IMG/VR virus record: IMGVR_UViG_3300042945_001115
Coordinates: 1 to 34,954 of that record
Origin: a virus
DNA: 34,954 nt
Reading direction: 5' to 3' (one strand)
This document shows, in pieces, positions 21,328-29,186 of this stretch; the stretch's first letter is position 1; each line of letters opens with the position of its first letter. Position numbers and translations under genes: made by a program. Below the pieces are notes generated by a model. It ran no database searches and had not been told where the DNA came from. It was given only the letters and a program-made list of their open reading frames with translations.

Positions 21328-22409
21328 AGCGGGACGCCCTTGACAAGCACCTCCGCAGGGTGCTGCGCGAGGCGCAGCAGTCGTACCGCCGCGCCATAAC
21401 CGCGCAGGTCAGGGGGCAGGAGGACGGTGCGGAGTGGGCGGCGTTCCACGAGGCCGCTGCGGCCCTCCTGCTTGCCTCGTGGCTGGCCGGGGCGCATGGT
21501 GCCGTCCGCAAGGCCAAGATCCCAGCCGACGCCGTGGAGAGCATCGTGGACGCCGGGACGGCCATGACCTTCGACCGCTTGGAGGCTCCCCTGTCCTTTG
21601 AGGGATTCGGGACCAAGTGGATGAAGCCGATCACGGATTGGTTCCGGCGGCGCGTCCCCGTGAGCCGGGACGATTGGGAACTGCTCGTGGAAGCGGCGAA
21701 GCGCAGCTCCGGGGATGTCACCGACCACGAGCGGCAGAACGCCCTGCCCGACATGAGGCGGCGGTCCCCCATCCTCGACAGCCTCCTGCGCGGCGTGACC
21801 CGGCCCACGGAAGGGGCCATCAGCACGGTCAAGCGGATCGTAAATGACACCTTCTTCGTGACCGCCATGAACCCGGAGCAGACGCGGCAGGTGCAGGAAC
21901 TCATCGCGCAGGTCATTGAGGAGAAACCCGGCAAGTCCGTGGTGGGCAAGCGGATACGCATGATGAACCTCGGGGATTTCGTCACCACGGCGCAAGTCCT
22001 GACCGGGACCGCCCTGTCCTCGGCCCGCCTTGAGACCGTGCTACGCACGAATACCAACCGCGCCCTGACGGAAGGGCAGGCGGAGGTGCTGCGGGATGAG
22101 CGGGTGCAGGCGTTCGTGCCGCTGGTCGAATACAGCGCGACGAGGGACAAGCGGACGCGGGAAACGCACCTCGCCCTTGACGGCTATGTCGGGACGATGG
22201 CCGACTTCGACCGGATGGGGATCACGCCGCCCTGCGGGTTCAACTGCCGCTGTGACCTGATCCCGGTGCCAGCGGCGATGGCGGTGGACCGTGGATGGGT
22301 GCGCCCGAACGGCGCGTTGGACTACGCCGCGATCAAGCGGCACAACGGGTCGAGGCAGCGCGTGATCGACGCGCGGCAGATTCCCGACCCCGGTTTCGTC
22401 AACGCATGA
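21324..22409 (+). CDS. Mu gpF-like minor head protein
   Basis: The protein has 361 residues. The C-terminal domain carries the family signature: RDKRTRETHLALDG beginning at R274, GTMADFDRMGITPPCG, and CGFNCRC at 304-310. Upstream, RLETVLRTNTNRALTEGQAE is the typical helix before it. SPP1 gp7/Mu gpF proteins associate with the portal and take part in head assembly or DNA ejection. It is followed by a short gap with a possible promoter before the accessory head genes. Confidence 0.9.
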   Translation: MKRDALDKHLRRVLREAQQSYRRAITAQVRGQEDGAEWAAFHEAAAALLLASWLAGAHGAVRKAKIPADAVESIVDAGTAMTFDRLEAPLSFEGFGTKWMKPITDWFRRRVPVSRDDWELLVEAAKRSSGDVTDHERQNALPDMRRRSPILDSLLRGVTRPTEGAISTVKRIVNDTFFVTAMNPEQTRQVQELIAQVIEEKPGKSVVGKRIRMMNLGDFVTTAQVLTGTALSSARLETVLRTNTNRALTEGQAEVLRDERVQAFVPLVEYSATRDKRTRETHLALDGYVGTMADFDRMGITPPCGFNCRCDLIPVPAAMAVDRGWVRPNGALDYAAIKRHNGSRQRVIDARQIPDPGFVNA

Positions 22410-22429
22410 GAAATCGCAATGCGGAAAGG

Positions 22430-22435
22430 TAGGAT
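22430..22435 (+). promoter_or_regulatory. TAGGAT box before the 419-residue gene (or ribosome site)
   Basis: TAGGAT ends six bases before ATG 22442. AGGA inside it could equally be the ribosome site at seven-base spacing, so a promoter function is uncertain. Confidence 0.3.
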
Positions 22436-22441
22436 GATGGC

Positions 22442-23701
22442 ATGAGCGACATTCGCAAGGCAATTTCGGCGCGTCTGGGTTGGGTTGCTGGCAAGGTTGA
22501 GATGGCGAAGCCAACTCCCGCGCAGGCCAAGCAGATCCGCGAGGCAGCACGCCCGCCCGCCGAAGGCATCCGCAAGATGCAGGAGAACCTTGCTTACCTG
22601 AATCGAGAACTGAAGCAGGCCATCAAGAGCAAGGATCAAGGCCGCGTCAGTCTGCTTGAGGGCGACATCAACGATCTGGAATGGGCGATTGACGGTGCCA
22701 AGTCCGGCAATCGTCAGCAGGTGCTCAAGGCATTCCGCGAAACCGGATCGCGCGACAACTGCCCGTCCGATGTGTGGTATTGGGCCGGAGGCGAAGTGGG
22801 CCGATGGTCAAGGTCAGGCGAGAAGGCTGTGTTTGGCATGACAAACGCGGGATTTGAATTTCTCAAGAAGGTGCTCCGGGAATATGCAAGCCTGAAGGGA
22901 ACAAAACAGTACGACGAAGCGCAGAACATCAAGAACAATCCAACGGAATACACGGATGCCGATGTGATTGCTGCTGTCGGAAATCTCACCATCAAGAAGC
23001 AGATCGCAGGTTTGGAAGAACGACTCAAGTCCTTGTCCTCCCGCCCCGGCGCGAAGGCGAAGATGGGCAGGATGCTTCAGTCGTATGAGGTAGATGAGTT
23101 GGAGGAGTTCTTGGATGCCTATGGCGTCAAGGACTACGACATCATCACGAGCATCGGGCAGGTGAAGGTTCCCAAGTCGCAGGTGGGGAAGGCATTGGAT
23201 GCAATTTCCTCTTTGAACCGCGAGATTCGGAAAGAGGGCATCGGCGGATCTGTTGCGGTGGATGTCGTGCCCTTCTCCCGCCCCGGCGCGAAGGCCACCG
23301 CCGCCAAGGCCACGATGGCAGCGCACCCCGAGAACATCGCGTGGATGCGCTCCCTGCCGACGTCCGTTGTCAATCAGGTGCGAAGCATCCTGCAGAAGCC
23401 CCACAGCAGCGCTCGGGCCAAGGCGTTGCGTGATGCGCTCAAGGCCGGAGGCGTTGGTTTCAACCAGTTCGTGCCAGATGCGAGCGCGGGCGCAGAGGTG
23501 CTTGGGCATCAGTTCCGCGAGGCGTTCGCCAAGCCCGAGTCGCAGGACATCGAATCCGAAGAGGTCAAGGCCGGACTCAAGCTCATGGAGAAGGCCGACG
23601 AGAAGGTCAGCGAGAAGATCCGAACGCTCATCAAGGAAGGCAAGCCGCAGGATCAGGCGGTCGCCATCGCGCTCGACATGAAGCGCAGGGGAGAACTCTG
23701 A
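22442..23701 (+). CDS. Accessory head-region protein with duplicated SRPGAKA linker
   Basis: This 419-residue protein is not a recognised family. It has three helical blocks separated by two copies of SRPGAKA (residues about 200 and 279), encoded by an identical 20-base DNA repeat. The C-terminus (EKVSEKIRTLIKEGKPQDQA, then VAIALDMKRRG) matches a short motif found in many phage proteins of uncertain role. The nucleotide composition looks less GC-rich than the portal and gpF genes. It sits between gpF and the protease, a common place for virion cargo genes. The linker repeats suggest a modular protein assembled by domain exchange. Confidence 0.65.
   Translation: MSDIRKAISARLGWVAGKVEMAKPTPAQAKQIREAARPPAEGIRKMQENLAYLNRELKQAIKSKDQGRVSLLEGDINDLEWAIDGAKSGNRQQVLKAFRETGSRDNCPSDVWYWAGGEVGRWSRSGEKAVFGMTNAGFEFLKKVLREYASLKGTKQYDEAQNIKNNPTEYTDADVIAAVGNLTIKKQIAGLEERLKSLSSRPGAKAKMGRMLQSYEVDELEEFLDAYGVKDYDIITSIGQVKVPKSQVGKALDAISSLNREIRKEGIGGSVAVDVVPFSRPGAKATAAKATMAAHPENIAWMRSLPTSVVNQVRSILQKPHSSARAKALRDALKAGGVGFNQFVPDASAGAEVLGHQFREAFAKPESQDIESEEVKAGLKLMEKADEKVSEKIRTLIKEGKPQDQAVAIALDMKRRGEL
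23039..23295 (+). repeat. Pair of 20-bp direct repeats encoding SRPGAKA
   Basis: TCCCGCCCCGGCGCGAAGGC occurs at 23039-23058 and 23276-23295, 237 bases (79 codons) apart and in the same frame. It is identical at all 20 positions, including silent sites. Confidence 0.9.
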
Positions 23702-23702
23702 A

Positions 23703-24248
23703 ATGGACATCACGACCGCACAGAACAACTTTCGCAAGGTCACCGCGGCATCCGTCCCGGCGACCTACACGGCGGCGAACGCCGTCCTGACGCAGACCGC
23801 ACCCTCCACGGGCCTGCTGTTCGACTACAGCTCCGCGTCCGTCAACGGGCAGAACCCGTCCCTGCTGTACGTCCTCCCCTTCCTCGTGTCCGCGACCACC
23901 GCGCAGACGAGCATCGGGATGCGGATCATCGGGTGGCGGAAGTACCTCCAGACCTCCGACAGCACCTTCTGGTACCTGCCGACGATCCTCGCGGACTTCA
24001 CGCTCGGCTTCACGAGCGGCACCGTCCCGAACTACACCATCGACGGCACGAGCAACACGCGCACCTTCAGCAGCATCACGCAGGTCGCGGGCACCCCGGC
24101 TGGCAACCTTTACTCCCCGGCCACGGCTGCGGGCGCGAATGTGGAGCCGTGCTACGCGATGATCGACCTTGCCGGGGCGCAGTATGTGACCGCGCAGTTC
24201 AAGTCCAGCGGCACCCCTGACATGGGCGCGTTCTGGGCGACCCTCTGA
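23703..24248 (+). CDS. Hypothetical virion protein, 181 residues
   Basis: ATG 23703 follows the previous stop by one base. The sequence is rich in Thr, Ser, Ala and aromatics (TAANAVLTQTAPSTGLLFDY; MRIIGWRKYLQTSDSTFWYL), consistent with a beta-rich structural protein. It has no known motif. It is coupled to the next gene by TGATG and could be a capsid decoration protein or fiber base. Confidence 0.6.
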   Translation: MDITTAQNNFRKVTAASVPATYTAANAVLTQTAPSTGLLFDYSSASVNGQNPSLLYVLPFLVSATTAQTSIGMRIIGWRKYLQTSDSTFWYLPTILADFTLGFTSGTVPNYTIDGTSNTRTFSSITQVAGTPAGNLYSPATAAGANVEPCYAMIDLAGAQYVTAQFKSSGTPDMGAFWATL

Positions 24249-25810
24249 TGAACCGGGCGAACCGTCCACGCCTCTCGCGGATCAGCGGCTCGTCCTACGC
24301 GAGCAAGCTGCTCGGTCGCGCGGGCGACGGCTCCACGCTGACGCTCGACTTCACCACGGGCGTCCTCGACCCGCGCCTGTCGTTCAGTCGAAGCACGGGC
24401 GGGTCTTACGTTCACTCGGATGGGCTGCTGTACGGATTCGATACCTCATCGACCAGCAACACCATCGGCACGGGAAGCAAGACGTTCACGCTCTCGGCGA
24501 CTGCTGGCGTGAACCGCAGATATGCGGTGGGCAACCTCATCATCGCGTCGAGCGGCGCGAACAACATGAGCGGGAGCGTGACTTCTTACGACCCGGCCAC
24601 ACAGGCGCTCGTGTGCAACATCACCGGGACACCTACCGGCAGCGGCACGTTCACGACATGGATCATCGGCAACAGGCAGCCCCGCTTCGACTACGACCCG
24701 ACCACGCTGGCTCCGCGAGGGCTGCTGGTGGAAGGACAGAGTGTCAACCTTGCGCGATACTCGGAAACCATTGAAACCACGGGAGGTTTTTGGGGATACA
24801 ACGCGGCCACAAGAACCGTTGAATCTTCCGATGTCAACCCGACAGGGGGAACTGGCAGCATTTCGTTTGCTCCGACGACGAACGGAGGCAGTCGATACGC
24901 CGGGATATTTCTCACCGGGCAAACGACTGCAAGTACGTATACGTACAGCGTTTGGCTGAAGGGAAAGGGAACGACCGCCTGTGTCATTTCCATCCAAAAC
25001 AGCGCAGGCGGGCAGAACGCAACGATGACGATTCTGTCGCAGCCATCCGGAGCAAACGCATCAGTTACAGGAAATGGCACAGGATTTCCTCGTATCAGCA
25101 ATCTGTCCACAACGGGATGGACGAAAGTGCAGGTAGTGCTATCTGCGAATCTTGGTGGTACAGGAACGCTGAACGTGTTCATGTATCCAAACGAGACAAG
25201 CGGCCAAACGACCGCTGATTCGATCTTCGCTTGGGGCGCACAACTGGAAGCAGGCTCCGGTGCCTCCTCGTACATCCCCACGGGCGCGAGCACGGCGACG
25301 AGGAATGCGGACGAGTGCAGCATGACCGGGACGAACTTCTCGTCGTGGTTCAACGCAGGATCGTCTTATTCGATGTTGTTCCGGTATTCGCTGAACAACC
25401 CAAGCGCATTTGCTGGTGCAAGTGTTGATCGCTGTGCTGGGACACTATCGGTAAGCGGAGGTGGAAACAGGACATTCATCCATGCCGCATATCGCACGAC
25501 CTCCGGTTCCGGCGATGAGGGGCGCTTCGTTCGCGTATTCGATACGGGATCACTTGATCTTTCTCCGGCCACGCTTCCGGCAGCAGCATCAAACACGCGC
25601 TTGGCGTTTGCCGTGGATACCAACAACGCTGGCTTGTCTGCCGCAAACCAGTCTCTCGGAACGGATAGCGGCTGCACGATTCTGACCGGGCAGAACCAGT
25701 TGGAACTCGGCAAAGTTGGATCAAGCCAATTCATCAACGGGTGCATTAGTTTGGTCAAGTATTGGCCGACCCGCCTCCCCAACGCCCAACTCCAGAGCCT
25801 CACCACATGA
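24248..25810 (+). CDS. LamG/jelly-roll-type fiber or decoration protein
   Basis: This 520-residue protein shows a common phage fiber layout: TLTLDFTTGVLDPRLSFSRS, PRFDYDPTTLAPRGLLVEGQ, SVNLARYSETIE, a carbohydrate-binding-like beta domain, AWGAQLEAGSGASSYIPTG, and a C-terminal LamG-like half ending NGCISLVKYWPTRLPNAQLQ. These proteins bind glycans and decorate virions. Middle codons are more A/T-rich than those of its neighbours, and the stretch 24407-25173 holds six of the roughly fourteen ACGT sites in the genome. This suggests recent acquisition. It may be a head fiber, since it lies among head genes. Confidence 0.75.
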   Translation: MNRANRPRLSRISGSSYASKLLGRAGDGSTLTLDFTTGVLDPRLSFSRSTGGSYVHSDGLLYGFDTSSTSNTIGTGSKTFTLSATAGVNRRYAVGNLIIASSGANNMSGSVTSYDPATQALVCNITGTPTGSGTFTTWIIGNRQPRFDYDPTTLAPRGLLVEGQSVNLARYSETIETTGGFWGYNAATRTVESSDVNPTGGTGSISFAPTTNGGSRYAGIFLTGQTTASTYTYSVWLKGKGTTACVISIQNSAGGQNATMTILSQPSGANASVTGNGTGFPRISNLSTTGWTKVQVVLSANLGGTGTLNVFMYPNETSGQTTADSIFAWGAQLEAGSGASSYIPTGASTATRNADECSMTGTNFSSWFNAGSSYSMLFRYSLNNPSAFAGASVDRCAGTLSVSGGGNRTFIHAAYRTTSGSGDEGRFVRVFDTGSLDLSPATLPAAASNTRLAFAVDTNNAGLSAANQSLGTDSGCTILTGQNQLELGKVGSSQFINGCISLVKYWPTRLPNAQLQSLTT

Positions 25811-26118
25811 CCGACTTCATGCTCCGCACCGACACCGAGGCGCAGATGGACGATGCGCTGGAAGCCGCAGGACTGCTGGTCGAGGTCGATCAGGGCGAGG
25901 GCGAGATCGCGCTCATGCCCGTCGCGGGCTGCTATGTGGATTTCATCGGGCCGATCCCGGCGCAGCTCGACCCCGAGGATCCGAGCGTCATCCTGAAGCC
26001 CGGGGACGCCCGCTGGCACACGAACATCCGCGTGACGGTGGAACTGACTCCTGAACAGGTTGCCAGCCTTCCCACCTTCGCGCCGACGCCCGGGATCCCC
26101 TACAGGGTGTTCATCTGA
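25807..26118 (+). CDS. Hypothetical 103-residue protein
   Basis: I choose ATG 25807, overlapping the previous stop (ATGA); an upstream start at 25762 would overlap the fiber gene. The protein begins MTDFMLRTDTEAQMDDALEA, is acidic throughout and ends FAPTPGIPYRVFI. Its position after the fiber gene and its small acidic character suggest a fiber-associated or chaperone role. Its stop overlaps the protease gene start. Confidence 0.6.
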   Translation: MTDFMLRTDTEAQMDDALEAAGLLVEVDQGEGEIALMPVAGCYVDFIGPIPAQLDPEDPSVILKPGDARWHTNIRVTVELTPEQVASLPTFAPTPGIPYRVFI

Positions 26119-27647
26119 TGGACATCGACCTGAAGCCAACCTCCGAGATGGCATCCAACGCCGAACGCGGCCTTGCCCTCCGCGAGAAGCACGGGCGCGG
26201 CGGCACGGCCATCGGCGTGGCGCGGGCGCGGGACATCAAGAACCGCAAGAACCTGTCCCCCGACACCGTTCGCCGGATGCACTCCTACTTCGCCCGCCAC
26301 GAGGTGGACAAGAAGGGCGAGGGGTGGGGGGTTGATTCCGCCGGGTATATCGCGTGGCTCCTGTGGGGCGGCGATTCCGGCAAGGCGTGGGCAAAGCGCA
26401 AGGTGGACGAAATGGAACGCAAGGAGGGCAAGACCGTGAATGCCAAGACCTCGCACAATGTCGAGAACGACGGCGACAAGGTGACGATCCGCCGCGTGGA
26501 GTTGTTCATGGCGTTCGACCCGGCCATTGACGATGCCGAGGCGGACCCGGAACTCAAGAAGTTCGACAACAGGCGGTTGCGCGAGATCGTCGCCAGCACC
26601 CGCAAGCACATGGCGCGTGGATCGTTCCCGCAGCTCGTCATCATGCACGAGAAGGACGGCGACGAACCCAAGAGCGCGGTGGGCCGAATCCCGTCACTTT
26701 CCTACGAGGAGCGTGATGGCGTTGGGTACATTGTTGGCGACATGGAGGTCAACCGACCCATCTTCGACCGCCTTATCGCCACCAACGCTTTCCCCCGGCG
26801 TTCGGCGGAGATTTGGGCTGAATCGAATCACCTGTCGGAAGTGGCGTTGCTCGGGCGCGAGACTCCGCGCCGACCGCTGCCCGACACGCACTTCTCGCGC
26901 AAGGGCGAGAAGATCACCTGCTCAAAGTCCAACTTCGACCTCGCCGGGGTCGGTGGTGGGCTCAACACATTCGTCCCGGCGGAAATCAAGGAGGAAGCCT
27001 CAATGGCATCCGACAAGGACATCCGCGAGGAGATGGAAGCGATGAAGTGCGCGATCTCCGACCTCTCGGAGATGATGAAGCGTCACTTCGGTGACAAGCC
27101 CGAGGACAAGGTGGAGAACGCCGAGGAGTCCGAGGAGAAGGAGGAGAACTCCGGTGCTGGCATGAAGTACGAGGCTGGCGAGGAGGACGCGATCCACATC
27201 GACATCGGTTCGCACGATGTCGAGGGTGGCGTGGAGGCTGGCGAGGAGGACGAGGGCGAGACCGAGGTGGTCGCGTCCCGCAAGGCTTCCTACAGCCTGC
27301 GCGCCGAGAACGCCCGCCTGAAGGCCCGCATGGGTCGCCTTGAGGCCGAGATCAAGCGCGAGAAGTTTGCCCGCGAGATCGACCTGATGGAGCAGGACGG
27401 CTACCGCATCCCGGAGTCGCAGCGCGACAGCCTCGTGGCGCAGCTGCAGTCCTCGACCGACCCGGTGGCCCTGATTGAGTCGTGGCGCGACCTGTTCGCC
27501 CGCGACCCCATCGGCACCAAGATCGACATGAGCCGCGCGGCTCTCCCCAAGACCATGCAGGTCACCGATGTCGGTGATCTGGTCAAGCAGTTCGCTGGCA
27601 AGCCCGAAGAGTTTGCCAAGGCGATCAACGCCCGCATCAAGAAGTGA
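26118..27647 (+). CDS. Head maturation protease-scaffold fusion (Mu gpI-like)
   Basis: The protein has 509 residues in three parts. Residues 1-105 form a basic domain (RGLALREKHGRGGTAIGVAR; LSPDTVRRMHSYFARHEVDK; AWLLWGGDSGKAWAKRK) found in various phage virion proteins. Residues about 110-260 resemble the Mu gpI protease: H177 in QLVIMHEKDG and S229 in FPRRSAEIW are the best catalytic candidates. Residues about 295-509 are an acidic, coiled-coil scaffold that also starts independently at 27003. The protease would cut the scaffold and other head proteins after shell assembly. The exact catalytic residues need comparison with the family. Confidence 0.78.
   Translation: MDIDLKPTSEMASNAERGLALREKHGRGGTAIGVARARDIKNRKNLSPDTVRRMHSYFARHEVDKKGEGWGVDSAGYIAWLLWGGDSGKAWAKRKVDEMERKEGKTVNAKTSHNVENDGDKVTIRRVELFMAFDPAIDDAEADPELKKFDNRRLREIVASTRKHMARGSFPQLVIMHEKDGDEPKSAVGRIPSLSYEERDGVGYIVGDMEVNRPIFDRLIATNAFPRRSAEIWAESNHLSEVALLGRETPRRPLPDTHFSRKGEKITCSKSNFDLAGVGGGLNTFVPAEIKEEASMASDKDIREEMEAMKCAISDLSEMMKRHFGDKPEDKVENAEESEEKEENSGAGMKYEAGEEDAIHIDIGSHDVEGGVEAGEEDEGETEVVASRKASYSLRAENARLKARMGRLEAEIKREKFAREIDLMEQDGYRIPESQRDSLVAQLQSSTDPVALIESWRDLFARDPIGTKIDMSRAALPKTMQVTDVGDLVKQFAGKPEEFAKAINARIKK
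26988..26994 (+). promoter_or_regulatory. Internal ribosome site for the nested scaffold
   Basis: AAGGAGG lies eight bases before the in-frame ATG 27003. It is the best ribosome site in the head module, yet it sits within an open reading frame. This fits the overlapping protease/scaffold design of lambda C/Nu3 and Mu I/Z. Confidence 0.75.
27003..27647 (+). CDS. Nested scaffold protein (internal start of the protease gene)
   Basis: Translation from ATG 27003 gives 214 residues, beginning MASDKDIREEMEAMKCAISD. A very acidic stretch follows (about residues 35-90, rich in Glu), then a long helix (AENARLKARMGRLEAEIKRE) and a basic C-terminal segment ending AINARIKK. Composition and size match capsid scaffolds, whose C-terminal helices bind the major capsid protein. 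Independent initiation would supply many more scaffold copies than protease copies. Confidence 0.72.
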   Translation: MASDKDIREEMEAMKCAISDLSEMMKRHFGDKPEDKVENAEESEEKEENSGAGMKYEAGEEDAIHIDIGSHDVEGGVEAGEEDEGETEVVASRKASYSLRAENARLKARMGRLEAEIKREKFAREIDLMEQDGYRIPESQRDSLVAQLQSSTDPVALIESWRDLFARDPIGTKIDMSRAALPKTMQVTDVGDLVKQFAGKPEEFAKAINARIKK

Positions 27648-27668
27648 TCCAATAGGAGGAATCACACA

Positions 27669-28058
27669 ATGCTTCAGTTCTCTCCCAATCTCGTCGCGGG
27701 TGGCACGATCAACCCGTACCGCATCGTCAAGATGGACACCACGGCCTTTCAGGGCGTGGCCGCAACCGCTGCCGGGGACTATGTGGTCGGTGTGACCGAT
27801 GGTTCCACCCGCCGCTTTGACTCCAGCGCGCACGCGAGCTCCGGCGACCCGATCAGCCTGCAGCCGTCGAACTGCGTGCAGATCGAGGCTGGCGGCGTCA
27901 TCACGCCGGGACAGGCTCTCAAGCCGTCCACGGGTGGCGTGGCGATTGCCACGACCACCTCTGCCGATGTCGCCCTCTTCGTTGCCCTTGAGGGTGCTGG
28001 CGCAAGCGGCCAGATCTTCTGGGCGTACCGTCTCCCCGCCACGAAGGCGATCCCCTAA
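27669..28058 (+). CDS. Head decoration-like protein (DUF2190 type)
   Basis: ATG 27669 follows the ribosome site AGGAGG. The 129-residue protein opens MLQFSPNLVAGGTINPYRIV and continues with a barrel-like pattern: AAGDYVVGVTDGSTRRFD, SGDPISLQPSNCVQIEAGG and VITPGQALKPSTGGVAIA. This glycine-spaced strand pattern fits DUF2190/decoration proteins placed before the major capsid gene. It would form trimers on the capsid surface and stabilise it. Confidence 0.72.
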   Translation: MLQFSPNLVAGGTINPYRIVKMDTTAFQGVAATAAGDYVVGVTDGSTRRFDSSAHASSGDPISLQPSNCVQIEAGGVITPGQALKPSTGGVAIATTTSADVALFVALEGAGASGQIFWAYRLPATKAIP

Positions 28059-28084
28059 TCCTTAACCACTAGGAGGACACAACC

Positions 28085-29116
28085 ATGTCCTATGTGACTG
28101 TCGGCGGCGGGCTGAACACCTACGTCCCGTCCACCAACGCCCTCGCTACGGGCGCTCTGCAGGTCGAGTTCACCCGCGCGGTGAACACCTTTCCCATCAC
28201 CAAGTACGCGCAGATCGTTCCCGTCAACCAGATGACGGGCTACTACCTGCGTCTGAACTCGGATGACAACGTTCGCGTGACGGACGCCAACGAGTTCGCG
28301 TGGCCGCTCGGCAACGACCGCCCGGTCGGCAAGACGAACGAGCACGACTTCGTGTCGTTCGCTTGCGCCCGCTACGCCTACCCCTTCTACATCCCGAACG
28401 AGACTGTCAAGCAGGCTGCGTGGGATGTGGTGGCGCAGCACGCCCGCGCGAAGGCGCAGCTGGCGATGACGGCTCGGTCCATGCGTACCGCGACCGCCCT
28501 CACCACCTCCGCGACCTTCAACGCGGTCGGCAACTACTACGCCACGGGCACGGCGATCTCGGGAGCTGCTTGGACGACCTCCTCGAGCAACATCATCCAG
28601 AAGGGCATCCAGACCGCCCTGCAGCGCATCTCGCTTGCCACGGGCGGCGCGGTGCGCGGCGAGACTGATGTGATGATGGTCATCAGCCCCACGGTTGCCA
28701 ACCTGCTCTCGCAGACCACGGAAGTCCGTGACTATGTGAAGAACTACCCCGCCGCTCTGCCCTTCCTGCAGGGTGCGGACACCTTCGCCAAGTACGGCCT
28801 CCCGCCGAACCTGTTTGGCGTTCAGGTCGTGGTCGATGACAGCGTGAAGGTCACCACGAAGAAGGGCGCGGCCAGCACGACCCGCTCCTTCGTGTACGGC
28901 AACTCGGCGGTGTTCGTGAGCCGTCCGGGCGGGCTGGTCGGCGTGGAGGGCAGCACCTCCTTCGCCACCTGCCAGATTTTCGCGTTCGAGGACATGACGG
29001 TCGAGAACTGGGACGATCCGAAGGATCGCCGCATCGAAGGCCGCGTGATCGACAACAGCACCAGCGAGGTCGTTGCCCCGGTGTCGGGCGTCCTCGTCGC
29101 TGATGTGACCGCCTGA
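28085..29116 (+). CDS. Major capsid protein
   Basis: ATG 28085 follows AGGAGGA. The protein has 343 residues with a beta-hairpin N-terminus (MSYVTVGGGLNTYVP), a spine-helix-like region (VKQAAWDVVAQHARAKAQLA), a Thr/Ala/Ser-rich middle and GETDVMMVISPTVANLLSQT. It ends in strands that form the P-domain sheet (AVFVSRPGGLVGVEGSTSFA; CQIFAFEDMTVENWDDPKDR). The plan matches HK97-fold capsid proteins, and the position between the decoration and connector genes is standard. A stable hairpin follows the stop codon and may protect the abundant mRNA. Confidence 0.85.
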   Translation: MSYVTVGGGLNTYVPSTNALATGALQVEFTRAVNTFPITKYAQIVPVNQMTGYYLRLNSDDNVRVTDANEFAWPLGNDRPVGKTNEHDFVSFACARYAYPFYIPNETVKQAAWDVVAQHARAKAQLAMTARSMRTATALTTSATFNAVGNYYATGTAISGAAWTTSSSNIIQKGIQTALQRISLATGGAVRGETDVMMVISPTVANLLSQTTEVRDYVKNYPAALPFLQGADTFAKYGLPPNLFGVQVVVDDSVKVTTKKGAASTTRSFVYGNSAVFVSRPGGLVGVEGSTSFATCQIFAFEDMTVENWDDPKDRRIEGRVIDNSTSEVVAPVSGVLVADVTA

Positions 29117-29133
29117 TCCGACCCTTCTCCACA

Positions 29134-29171
29134 CAAGGGGGGGTAGTGGCTTCGGCTGCTGCCCCCCCTTG
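29134..29171 (+). terminator. 17-bp hairpin with UUCG tetraloop after the capsid gene
   Basis: Bases 29134-29150 pair with 29155-29171 through 17 positions, including three G-U pairs, around a C(UUCG)G loop, the most stable RNA tetraloop. No T-run follows, so full termination is unlikely. It more likely acts as a partial terminator or 3' mRNA stabiliser, giving more capsid than connector protein. It lies in the 70-base gap before the ribosome site of the next gene. Confidence 0.8.
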
Positions 29172-29186
29172 CCGTAGGGAGCCACC

